Assembly: GCF_031844685.1 (NCBI RefSeq)
Contig: NZ_CP134605.1
Span: 6,112,001-6,176,000, forward strand
Direction of reading: 5' to 3'
Source of the DNA: Streptomyces sp. ITFR-21
GTDB lineage: Bacteria > Actinomycetota > Actinomycetes > Streptomycetales > Streptomycetaceae
Length of the DNA stretch: 64,000 nt
The translations under genes were made by a program, and so were the position numbers. This document shows, one piece after another, positions 52,799 to 60,320 of this stretch (positions are counted from its first letter, which is position 1; each line of letters begins with the position of its first letter). The notes under the pieces are model-generated. The model saw only the letters and a program-made list of their open reading frames with translations, was not told the origin of the DNA and searched no databases.

Positions 52799-54344
52799 GG
52801 ATGCCGTCCTTTTCCAGCATCCTGATCAGGTCCGGGCGGCGTACCTTCCAGGTGGAGGTGCGCGGCACCCGGTCGAAGGGCAGCTCCACCACGCCGGCCA
52901 GCTCCGGCAGGCCCGACAGGGCCAGCTGCCAGCGCTCGGCGTCCAGCGGCTCGTCCCCGCGGGTGCACACCACCGGCACCGGCCTGGCGCCCAGGCCGCC
53001 GAGCACCACGACCTCGCGCAGCTCCGGCAGCCGCTCCATCAGGGTGTCCTCGATCTCCAGGTTGGAGCCGACGCTGTCGATGGAGTCGATCTCCCGGTCC
53101 AGCATGTGCAGCCGGCCCCACCGGTCCATGAAGCCCAGGTCGCCCATCCGCCACCAGGAGCCGTTCTGCTGCTCGGCGAAGCGGGCGTCCTCCTTGAGGT
53201 ACGTCACGGCGCGGGTGCGGCTCCTGACCTCGATGTGGCCCACCGTGCCGGCCCGCACCGCCCGTCCGTCGTCGCCGGTGACGCGCATCCGGATCACCCC
53301 GGGCAGCGGCCAGCCCACGCACCGGCCGTCCATGCCGACCGCGCCGCGCGCGGTGTAGAACCGGCCGGCCACCGGGCCGGTCTCGGTCTGCCCGTACAGC
53401 TGGATGAACTTGGGGGAGCGGCGCACGGAGGCGCCCAGCAGGTTCTGGATGGTGCGCGGGTGCATCGCGTCGAAGGTGGCGCTGTAGTAGCGGACGCTGG
53501 ACAGCGGCCGGCCGTCGGCCTCGGCCAGCGTCTCCCAGTCGATGAAGGTGTTCGGCTGGGTCTCCACCGCGCCGGGCCGGTGCCGGGCGAAGAACGGCCC
53601 GATGTTCTCCGGGCTGCCGTCCACCGCGACCAGCAGCGGGTTGCCGAAGGACATGCCCAGGTCCAGTGCGCTGTAGAACCGGGCGTGCACGAAGCTGACG
53701 CACAGCGCGACCGTCTCGCGCCGCCACACCCAGGAGGCGACCAGCCTCTGCAGCCGCAGCCGCTGGTAGAGGGCGTCGGGCGTCTGCACCACCAGCTTGG
53801 GCAGTCCGGTCGTCCCCGAGGTGTGGCTGATGAACGCCGGCGCGTCGGGCGCGGGCACCGAGGCGCCTCGCAGCGAGGCGACCGGGTGCCGGGACAGTGA
53901 CTCGGTGCCGGGCAGTTCGTCACCGGCGACCAGCAGGATGCGGCGCGCGGCCGTGCCGTCGACGCCGGAGGCGGTGTACTTCTCGGCGTCGGTCAGCAGC
54001 CAGGGCGAGTCCAGCCGCGCCAGCAGCCCGGAGGCGGTCTCACCGGTCAGCATCGGCGAGAAGAGGGCCGGGACGGCGCCGACGCGCTGCACCGCGGCGG
54101 ACACCAGCGCGATGTCGAAGTTGTTGGTCTTGTAGACCGCCACCCGGTCGCCGGGCCGCACACCGGCGGTCACCAGCCGGCCCGCCACCTCCCGTACCAG
54201 CTCCGAGAGTCGGCCGACCGTCACGCTGGTGCCGTCCTCGGGCGACAGCTGCAACGGGGTGTCCAGCACGACCGGTGCCGAACGGTGCCGGGCCGCGGCG
54301 TGATCGAACATCAGGCCTATGTAGAAGCCCTTCGTCGTGGGCAC
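52791..54344 (-). CDS. Divergent ANL-family adenylating enzyme, candidate diazotase
   Basis: 517 residues. ANL motifs are FISHTSGTTGLPKLV (A3), LYGQTETGP (A5), WWRMGDLGFMDRWGRLHMLDR (A7-A8) and a C-terminal Lys in TSTWKVRRPDL, where the usual SGK is replaced by TWK. The cluster already has a CoA ligase, so this second, unusual member may do different chemistry: CreM and AvaA6, which use ATP and nitrite to diazotise aromatic amines, are ANL homologues. That role is a hypothesis; ordinary acyl activation is equally possible. The GTG at 54342-54344 is chosen because AGGAG is 8 nt upstream; an ATG at 54360-54362 is the alternative. Confidence 0.8.
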   Translation of the reverse strand: MPTTKGFYIGLMFDHAAARHRSAPVVLDTPLQLSPEDGTSVTVGRLSELVREVAGRLVTAGVRPGDRVAVYKTNNFDIALVSAAVQRVGAVPALFSPMLTGETASGLLARLDSPWLLTDAEKYTASGVDGTAARRILLVAGDELPGTESLSRHPVASLRGASVPAPDAPAFISHTSGTTGLPKLVVQTPDALYQRLRLQRLVASWVWRRETVALCVSFVHARFYSALDLGMSFGNPLLVAVDGSPENIGPFFARHRPGAVETQPNTFIDWETLAEADGRPLSSVRYYSATFDAMHPRTIQNLLGASVRRSPKFIQLYGQTETGPVAGRFYTARGAVGMDGRCVGWPLPGVIRMRVTGDDGRAVRAGTVGHIEVRSRTRAVTYLKEDARFAEQQNGSWWRMGDLGFMDRWGRLHMLDREIDSIDSVGSNLEIEDTLMERLPELREVVVLGGLGARPVPVVCTRGDEPLDAERWQLALSGLPELAGVVELPFDRVPRTSTWKVRRPDLIRMLEKDGIRG

Positions 54345-54534
54345 GTCGGCCACTCCTCTCATCCACTCTCACCGACTCCTTCGGTGCTCACATGCTGGGC
54401 AGCGTTCCGGGGCCGGCCCGGGGCGCTGACACCTTCCTGCCGCCCGTCCGCCCGGCGCTGACAGCTAGTGGACGACCCCGCCCGCCCCGCCCGGGGGCCG
54501 GCCATACAGTGCGGCCACTGGAGGAAGGAGACCG
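54345..54534. promoter_or_regulatory. Divergent control region of the aromatic cluster
   Basis: 190 bases separate the two divergent arms (ANL ligase arm and paaA-E arm), so both promoters should lie here. GAAGGAGA precedes the paaA start. TAGTGGACGACCCC near 54466 and CCATACAGTGCGGCCACT near 54501-54518 are possible signals; no operator is certain. Confidence 0.4.
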
Positions 54535-55653
54535 GTGGTGGCCGAACGACCAACCCAGACGCCCCCGATCCCGGGGAGCGCCCAGCTGCTGGCGGAGGTG
54601 GCGGCGGCCGAGTCGGCGCTGGCGGGAGCCCCGCGGCCCTCGCCGCAAAGCCCGTCAGCCGACCACGGTCCGTCAGCCGACGAGGACGCCCTGACAGCCC
54701 TGTTCGAAGCCGTCCTCGCGGCCGACGGGAAGATCGAACCGCGCGACTGGATGCCCGAGGCGTACCGCAGATCGCTGGTACGCCAGCTCGCCCAGCACGC
54801 CCACTCCGAGATCGTCGGCATGCAGCCGGAGGCGCACTGGATCAGCCGCGCCCCCTCCCTGCACCGCAAGACCGTCCTGCTGGCCAAGGTGCAGGACGAG
54901 GCCGGCCACGGCCTGTACCTCTACGCGGCCGCCGAGACGCTCGGCGTGCGGCGCGCGGACCTGCTCGACGCCCTGCACGAAGGCCGTCAGGGCTATCTGT
55001 CCTTCATCAACTACCCCACGCTGACCTGGGCGGACACCGGGGCACTGGCCTGGCTGACGGACGGCGCGGCGATCATCAACCAGGTCCCGCTGTGCCGCAC
55101 CTCCTACGGGCCCTACGCACGGGCGATGGTGCGGGTGTGCAAGGAGGAGTCCTTCCACCACCGGCAGGGCTTCGACTCCCTGTGGGCGCTGACCCACGGC
55201 TCCCCGCGGCAGCGGGCGATGGCACAGGAGGCGGTGGACCGCTGGTGGTACCCGGCCCTGGCGATGTTCGGCCCGCCGCACGACTCCTCCACCCACTCCG
55301 CGCAGTCCATGGCCTGGCGGATCAAGCGGTTCACCAACGACGAGCTGCGGCAGCGCTTCGTGGACGTCTGCGTCCCGCAGGCCGAGGCGCTGGGCGTGAC
55401 CCTGCCGGACCCGGACCTGCGGTGGAACGCCGAACGCGGCCACTACGACTTCACCGCGCCGGACTTCGAGGAACTGCGCCGCGTCATCAAGGGCGACGGC
55501 CCCTGCAACCGCGACCGGCTGGCCCACCGCCGGCGGGTCCACGAAGAGGGCGCCTGGGTGCGCGACGCCGCCTCCGCGTACGCCGCCAAACGACGGGCGG
55601 CGGCCGGCGGACCGGGCGACCCGACCGGCGCGGGACAGGAGGCGGCGGCATGA
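54535..55653 (+). CDS. paaA: Multicomponent oxygenase alpha subunit, PaaA-like
   Basis: 372 residues (E. coli PaaA is about 310); the extra 55-60 residues are an Ala/Pro/Ser-rich N-terminal extension. The ferritin-like di-iron core shows AKVQDEAGHGLYLYAAAE and VCKEESFHHRQGFDSL, the paired ExxH metal motifs. With PaaC it forms the catalytic complex that epoxidises aryl-CoA rings. In antimycin biosynthesis a homologous set converts anthraniloyl thioester to 3-aminosalicylate, a closer parallel here given anthranilate synthase next door. The start is GTG 54535 or 54538. First of five overlapping genes. Confidence 0.92.
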   Translation: MVAERPTQTPPIPGSAQLLAEVAAAESALAGAPRPSPQSPSADHGPSADEDALTALFEAVLAADGKIEPRDWMPEAYRRSLVRQLAQHAHSEIVGMQPEAHWISRAPSLHRKTVLLAKVQDEAGHGLYLYAAAETLGVRRADLLDALHEGRQGYLSFINYPTLTWADTGALAWLTDGAAIINQVPLCRTSYGPYARAMVRVCKEESFHHRQGFDSLWALTHGSPRQRAMAQEAVDRWWYPALAMFGPPHDSSTHSAQSMAWRIKRFTNDELRQRFVDVCVPQAEALGVTLPDPDLRWNAERGHYDFTAPDFEELRRVIKGDGPCNRDRLAHRRRVHEEGAWVRDAASAYAAKRRAAAGGPGDPTGAGQEAAA

Positions 55654-55937
55654 GCGAACGCGACTGGCCCCTGTGGGAGGTCTTCGTCCGCGCCCGGCGC
55701 GGGCTCGCGCACACCCACGCCGGCAGCCTGCACGCCCCCGACGCGCGGCTCGCCCTGCGCAACGCCCGCGACCTGTACACCCGGCGCGGCGAAGGAGTGT
55801 CGCTGTGGGTCGTGCCGGCCCACGCCGTCACCGCCTCCAGCCCCGACGAGAAGGACCCCTTCTTCGACCCGGCCGCCGACAAGACCTACCGCCACCCCAC
55901 CTTCTTCACCCTGCCCGAGGGGGTCGAGCACCTGTGA
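55650..55937 (+). CDS. paaB: PaaB-like oxygenase structural subunit
   Basis: 95 residues, the normal PaaB length. WPLWEVFVRARRGLAHTHAGSLHAPDARLALRNARDLYTRRGEGVSLWVV is the conserved PaaB pattern. It joins PaaA-PaaC heterodimers into the larger assembly. ATG overlaps the paaA stop by 4 nt. Confidence 0.93.
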   Translation: MSERDWPLWEVFVRARRGLAHTHAGSLHAPDARLALRNARDLYTRRGEGVSLWVVPAHAVTASSPDEKDPFFDPAADKTYRHPTFFTLPEGVEHL

Positions 55938-56731
55938 CGCCGTCCGCGCCGCCCACCGGGGCGGGTCCGGGACCCACCCGCGCCCGCACCCCGTACGCCT
56001 ACGTGCTGCGGCTGGCCGACGACGCGCTGATCGCCGCCCAGCGGATGGCCGAATGGTGCGCCGGCGCACCCCAGTTGGAGGAGGACGTGGCCCTGGCCAA
56101 CATCGCGCTGGACCTGCTCGGCCAGGCCCGCGCCCTGCTGACCCACGCCGGCGAGCTGGAGGGGCGCGGCCGGGACGAGGACGCGCTGGCCTTCCAACGC
56201 GAGGAGAGCGACTTCGGCAACGTCCAGCTGGTGGAACTGCCCAACGGCGACTTCGCGTACTCCATGGCCAAACTGCTGTTCCTGGCCGCCTACCAGGAAC
56301 TGCTGTACGAGGGCCTGTCCGGCTCGCAGGACCCGACGCTCGCCGCCGTCGCCGCCAAGGCCGTCAAGGAGAGCGCGTACCACCTCGACCACGCCGCGAC
56401 CTGGACCGAGCGACTGGGCGACGGCACCGAGGAGTCCCACCGGCGGATGCGGACGGCGGTCGCCGAGCTCTGGCCGTACACCCACGCGCTGTTCGCCGCC
56501 GACCCGCTGTCGGCCCGGGTGGCGGCCGACGGCGTCGGCGTGGACCCGGCGGCCCTGCGCCCGGCATGGCTGCGCACGGTCGGCCGGGTCCTGGAACGGG
56601 CCACGCTGGCCGTCCCGGACGACGGCTGGGCGCCGGCCGGCGGGCGCGAGGGCGTGCACACCGAGAGCTTCAGCCTGCTGCTGATGGAGATGCAGTCGCT
56701 GCACCGCGCCCATCCGGGGGTGGCCTGGTGA
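55934..56731 (+). CDS. paaC: PaaC-like oxygenase beta subunit
   Basis: 265 residues. A ferritin-like partner of PaaA: YVLRLADDALIAAQRMAEWCAGAPQLEEDVALANIALDLLGQAR, then FAYSMAKLLFLAAYQELLYEGLSGSQD and ESAYHLDHAATWTERLGDGTEES. In PaaC the metal site is degenerate and the subunit is structural and regulatory. GTG overlaps the paaB stop by 4 nt. The first 18 residues are Pro/Gly-rich. Confidence 0.93.
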   Translation: MTPSAPPTGAGPGPTRARTPYAYVLRLADDALIAAQRMAEWCAGAPQLEEDVALANIALDLLGQARALLTHAGELEGRGRDEDALAFQREESDFGNVQLVELPNGDFAYSMAKLLFLAAYQELLYEGLSGSQDPTLAAVAAKAVKESAYHLDHAATWTERLGDGTEESHRRMRTAVAELWPYTHALFAADPLSARVAADGVGVDPAALRPAWLRTVGRVLERATLAVPDDGWAPAGGREGVHTESFSLLLMEMQSLHRAHPGVAW

Positions 56732-57315
56732 CCGGGACGCCGAAGCGGCCCGCGGCCCCGGCCGCCGAGGCCGGACCCGGCGCCCCGGCCCGGCTGCGGA
56801 CCGCCCCCGCGCGGCTGCGGGCCGCGCTGGCCACCGTTTGCGACCCGGAGATCCGCGTGCTGTCCCTGGAGGAGCTCGGCGTCCTGCGCTCGGCCCGGAT
56901 CGCCGCCGACGGCACACCGGTGGTCACCGTCACCCCCACCTACGTCGGCTGCCCGGCCATGGACGTCATCCGCGCGGACATCGAGGCCGCCGTGCTGGCC
57001 GCCGGATACCGGGACGTCCGCGTCGAGACGGTGTGGTCGCCGGCCTGGAGCACCGACTGGATTGGCCCGCGGGCGCGCGCCAAGCTCGAAGCCGCGGGCA
57101 TCGCCCCGCCCGCCCGCGGCCCCGCGCCCGCCGGCCACACCGCCGCGGCGCCGGCCGGCCGCCGCCTGCTGCCGCTGTCGACGGCCGCGCCGCGCTGCCC
57201 CCGGTGCGGCGCGGCGGACACCGAGGAGGTCACCCGCTTCGGCTCCACCGCCTGCAAGGCCCTGTGGCGCTGCCGGTCCTGCCTGGAACCCTTCGACCAC
57301 CTCAAGGAGCACTGA
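56728..57315 (+). CDS. paaD: PaaD-like iron-sulfur assembly factor
   Basis: 195 residues. The N-terminal MIP18/DUF59 domain contains VCDPEIRVLSLEELGVL and PTYVGCPAMDVIRADIEAAV. The C-terminal zinc-ribbon-like part has CPRCGAADTEEVTRFGSTACKALWRCRSCLEPFDHLKEH. PaaD is needed to mature the iron or iron-sulfur centres of the complex. GTG overlaps the paaC stop by 4 nt. Confidence 0.92.
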   Translation: MTGTPKRPAAPAAEAGPGAPARLRTAPARLRAALATVCDPEIRVLSLEELGVLRSARIAADGTPVVTVTPTYVGCPAMDVIRADIEAAVLAAGYRDVRVETVWSPAWSTDWIGPRARAKLEAAGIAPPARGPAPAGHTAAAPAGRRLLPLSTAAPRCPRCGAADTEEVTRFGSTACKALWRCRSCLEPFDHLKEH

Positions 57316-58451
57316 TGAGCGCCCCGACGGCCCCGACGGCGACCGCACCGCTGCGACCGCGCACCGGCTTCCACGCCCTGGAGGTCGCCGGGACCGCGCC
57401 CGCGGCGGACGACGGGAGCGCGGTGGCCGTCACCCTGCGGGTGCCCGACGGGCTGCTGGACCACTTCGCCTTCACCCCGGGCCAGCACGTCACCGTACGC
57501 GCCGACCTGGACGGCACCGAGGTCCGCCGCTCGTACTCGCTGTGCTCGACCCCGCGGGAGCTGCGCCGCGAGGGCCTGCTGCGGCTCGGCGTGCGGGCGG
57601 TGACCGGTGGCGTGTTCTCCGGCTACGCCCGCGAGCGGCTCTCGCCCGGCGACCTGCTGGAACTCGGCCCGCCCGAGGGCCGCTTCACCACCGCCGCGAC
57701 CGCGGGCCGGAGCCGCCGGTACGCGGCGGCCGTCGCCGGGTCGGGCATCACCCCGGTGCTGTCCCTGGTGGGCCATGTCCTGGCGGAGGAGCCGGAGAGC
57801 CTCTTCACCGTGCTGTACGGCAACCGCACCGCGCGCTCGGCGATGTTCCTGGACGAGCTGGCCGACCTCAAGGACCGCCACGGCGCCCGGCTGCAACTAC
57901 TGCACTTCTTCTCCCGCGACGCCCAGCGGATCGGCCCGGCCGGCCGCCGGCTGGACGCCGAGGTGCTCCGCGGAGTGCTCACCTCGCCGCTGCCGCCGAC
58001 GCTGGTGGACGAGTGGTTCGTCTGCGGACCGCGGGAGATGGTGCGCGGCGCCCGGCAAGCCCTGGAGCTGGCGGGCGTCCCGGCCGCGGCGGTGCGCACC
58101 GAGCTGTTCCACACCGGGCCGCCGCCCGCCGCCACCGGGGATCCCGGCGCGGACGACACGGCGCCGGCCGGGGGCACCCGCCTGGAGGTGCGGCTGGCGG
58201 GCCGGACCTCCACGGTCCGGATGGCCCCCGGCCAGACGGTCCTCGACGCGGCCCTGTCGGTCCGCCCCGAGCTGCCGTTCTCCTGCCGCTCCGGGGTGTG
58301 CGCGACCTGCCGCGCCAAGGTCGTGTCCGGCGGCGCGTCCATGCGGACGAACTTCACCCTCACCGCCGAGGAGACCTCCGCGCGCTACGTCCTCACCTGC
58401 CAGGCCCACCCGACCACTCCCGCGGTCACCGTCGACTACGACGTCGCCTGA
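57315..58451 (+). CDS. paaE: PaaE-like oxygenase reductase
   Basis: 378 residues. FNR-type FAD domain (RRSYSLCSTP) and NAD(P)-binding domain (AVAGSGITPVLSLVGHVL, EWFVCGPREMV), then a plant-type [2Fe-2S] domain with CRSGVCATCRAKV and a final Cys in LTCQAHP. It passes electrons from NADPH to the di-iron site of PaaA. ATG overlaps the paaD stop by one base. No PaaG, PaaZ, PaaH or PaaJ genes follow, so the set does not look like a phenylacetate catabolic operon. Confidence 0.94.
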   Translation: MSAPTAPTATAPLRPRTGFHALEVAGTAPAADDGSAVAVTLRVPDGLLDHFAFTPGQHVTVRADLDGTEVRRSYSLCSTPRELRREGLLRLGVRAVTGGVFSGYARERLSPGDLLELGPPEGRFTTAATAGRSRRYAAAVAGSGITPVLSLVGHVLAEEPESLFTVLYGNRTARSAMFLDELADLKDRHGARLQLLHFFSRDAQRIGPAGRRLDAEVLRGVLTSPLPPTLVDEWFVCGPREMVRGARQALELAGVPAAAVRTELFHTGPPPAATGDPGADDTAPAGGTRLEVRLAGRTSTVRMAPGQTVLDAALSVRPELPFSCRSGVCATCRAKVVSGGASMRTNFTLTAEETSARYVLTCQAHPTTPAVTVDYDVA

Positions 58452-58452
58452 G

Positions 58453-58498
58453 GCGCGGGCCCGGTCCGTGCGCGGGCCCGGTCCGCGGACGGCCGCGC
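58453..58498. terminator. Direct repeat with hairpin after paaE
   Basis: GCGCGGGCCCGGTCCG occurs at 58453-58468 and 58470-58485. The second copy pairs imperfectly with the following CGGACGGCCGCGC (58486-58498) around a GTCCGCGGAC palindrome. This is a likely terminator for the paa operon and for the convergent HAD gene. Confidence 0.5.
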
Positions 58499-58545
58499 CC
58501 GGCGCCGGTGGCGGGTCGTGTCGGGCCAGTTCAGTTCAGCTCGGC

Positions 58546-58691
58546 TCAGGTCAAGGCGACTTTGGGCGCCGCTGCCGTTGCGATCCAGATCCGGAGCCGG
58601 GTGCCGTTCGCGGTGCTGGAGCCGTTGTCGCTGCGGAACATGCCGTTCTCCGGGTCGGCCTCGACCCACGGCCGGGGTGGGACGACGCCGG
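58546..58691 (-). pseudogene. Possible C-terminal gene remnant
   Basis: After the HAD stop, another frame of the same strand reads WVEADPENGMFRSDNG and then SSTANGTRLRIWIATAAAPK before a TGA at 58546-58548. The composition looks like a real protein C-terminus (mixed Asn/Asp/Ile/Phe, few Arg/Pro), unlike random frames here. No start or upstream domain remains. I do not recognise the parent family. Confidence 0.3.
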
Positions 58692-58693
58692 GG

Positions 58694-59371
58694 TCAGGCC
58701 CTGGCGGCCTCGGCCAGCGTGCCGAGCAGCGCCAGGTCGGCGTCCTCCAGGCTGGTCAGGATCCGGACGCCGGGGGAGGGCGTGATCGGCGCGGTGGACG
58801 GTACCGCCAGGACCGGGCAGCCGGCCGCCAGGGCGGAGGCCACCCCGACCGGGCTGTCCTCCACCGCGACACAGCTCTCCGGCCGGGCACCGAGCCGGGC
58901 CGCCGCCGCCAGGTAGGGGTCGGGCGCGGGCTTGCCGTGCGGGGTGTCCTCGCCCGCCACGGTCACCGTGAACCACTCGGCGCCGAGCATGCCCACCACC
59001 AGGTCGACGATCCGGCGCGGCGACGCCGACACCACCGCCGTCGGTACCCCGGCGTCCCGCAGCTCGGCCAGCAGCCGCGGCACACCGGGCCGGGGCCGTA
59101 TCCCGGAGCCGATCCGGTCGCCGAACGCCCGGTCGAGGTCCCCTGCCAGCTCCCGCACGTCGCGGGAGCTGCCGGTGACGCGGCGCAGATACGCGGCGGC
59201 GTGGGCGATCGGGCGGCCGAGGATGTCCGGCAGATCGGCGTCGGTGAGCCGGCCGCCGAGCCCCTCGGCGACCTCGGAGGCGGCGTACCACCACAGCCGT
59301 TCGGTGTCGACGAGCGTGCCGTCCATGTCGAACAGCACGGCGGCGGGGCGGGCGGGGCGGGTGTTCGGCAC
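58694..59371 (-). CDS. HAD-superfamily phosphatase (beta-phosphoglucomutase-like)
   Basis: 225 residues. Motif I is VLFDMDGTLVDTE with the nucleophile Asp, motif II TAVVSASPRR, motif III Lys in HGKPAPDPYLAAA, motif IV VAVEDSPVGVASALAAG. The alpha-helical cap between residues about 20 and 90 puts it in subfamily I. The substrate is likely a small sugar or polyol phosphate. GTG at 59371 follows AAGGAT. Convergent with paaE; no sign that it belongs to the cluster. Confidence 0.9.
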   Translation of the reverse strand: MPNTRPARPAAVLFDMDGTLVDTERLWWYAASEVAEGLGGRLTDADLPDILGRPIAHAAAYLRRVTGSSRDVRELAGDLDRAFGDRIGSGIRPRPGVPRLLAELRDAGVPTAVVSASPRRIVDLVVGMLGAEWFTVTVAGEDTPHGKPAPDPYLAAAARLGARPESCVAVEDSPVGVASALAAGCPVLAVPSTAPITPSPGVRILTSLEDADLALLGTLAEAARA

Positions 59372-60004
59372 GTGGGGATCCTTGGCGGGGAGAGGGACGG
59401 GCGGCGGCCGGTGGTCCGGACGGGTCGCCGCGCGGTCGGCGGGCGGGGCGGTGCCGGGCTGTTCCGCCGGGAGGTCCGGCGCGGCCCGAGGTGCTGCCCT
59501 CGGGCCGGCGGTCCTGCGGAGTGCCTCCGGACGTACCGGCGGGTCCGGGTTGCCTGCCGCGGGCGGCGCCCCGGCCGCCGGTCGCCTCCACCGCGTCGCG
59601 GCCGGCCCGGACCGCCGGGGTACGGCTCATCGTACCGGCGGACGCGGAGGTGAACGCGGCGGCGGACCCGGTTGCCGGCTGCGCCGGCCGAGGGCTCCGG
59701 GGCGGACGCAAGGGCGCCCCATCACCCCCCTCCGCGTGATGGGACGCCCATGCCTCCGCCCCGGAGCCCTCGGCTTCCTTTCTGCGTGCCGCCGACGCCT
59801 TGACGTTCTCGATTCCACCGGCTGCGGCGTTGGATGACAGCCCGTTCCGATCGGGCGGATCAACGATTTCGCCACCGTCCGCCGTTCCGAACCGCGTCCT
59901 GCGCCGTCACCACCGGGACGGCCCCCCGGTCCTGCGGGGCCCGTCGTCCGGCATCCACAGACTAGGTCGCGCCCGCGGCCCACCGCCTTAGCACCGAGTG
60001 CCTT
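59372..60004. other. Intergenic region upstream of the HAD gene
   Basis: About 630 bases with no supportable gene. It contains the HAD promoter, the long hairpin at 59691-59770 and a moderately less GC-rich stretch at about 59770-59900. Long frames are Arg/Pro-rich shadows. Confidence 0.5.
59691..59770. repeat. Long hairpin, 35-bp arms
   Basis: Arms at 59691-59725 and 59736-59770 match at 32 of 35 positions around a 10-nt C-rich loop. Outer arms are AGGGCTCCGGGGCGGA; inner ends are CCCATCAC/GTGATGGG. It is far longer than a normal terminator and not next to a convergent gene pair. It may be a miniature mobile element, a tRNA-like RNA or a distal terminator for the AraC-family gene. Confidence 0.75.
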
Positions 60005-60245
60005 GCTTCTTGGCACTGAGTACCCTTCTTGTGCCGCCTTCTCGCCTCCGGGCCCACCTCCTTGTGCCGCCTTCTCGCCTCCGGGCCCACCTCCTTGTGC
60101 CGCCTTCTCGCCTCCGGGCGCTTCGGTCCGGTGTCGACGGTCGACCGTGCTCACTCGCTCGTTCCTCGCTCACTGCGCGCGCTCTCCCTTTCGACACCGG
60201 CGCGCCCTTCGGCTCACCGGCTACACGACCGGACGTCGGGCGTGA
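60005..60245 (-). repeat. Left arm of inverted repeat flanking the AraC-family gene
   Basis: This element, read on the minus strand, matches 61490-61690 on the plus strand over about 150-200 bases. The shared core includes GCCGGTGAGCCGAAGGGCGC, GTGTCGAAAGGGAGAGCGCG and GAGTGAGCACGGTCGACCG. Its outer end has three copies of a 33-bp unit (CTTGTGCCGCCTTCTCGCCT...) at 60028-60119. CGGTCGACCG inside is palindromic. Confidence 0.85.
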
Positions 60246-60320
60246 GGTGGACGCGGGGGTGGGGCGTCGGACGCAGGGGCACCGTGGAATGGGGGTACCC
60301 ACGGGGGGTGCTGTTGGGTG

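Noticed and set aside
54535..58451. Phenylacetate degradation operon
   Set aside because: All five oxygenase subunits are present, but paaG, paaZ, paaH, paaJ and a clear phenylacetate-CoA ligase are absent. Neighbours are anthranilate- and nitrite-forming genes, so a biosynthetic role fits better.
60028..60119. CRISPR-like short repeats
   Set aside because: The 33-bp units are directly adjacent with no spacers and no cas genes; they are tandem repeats inside a larger inverted repeat.
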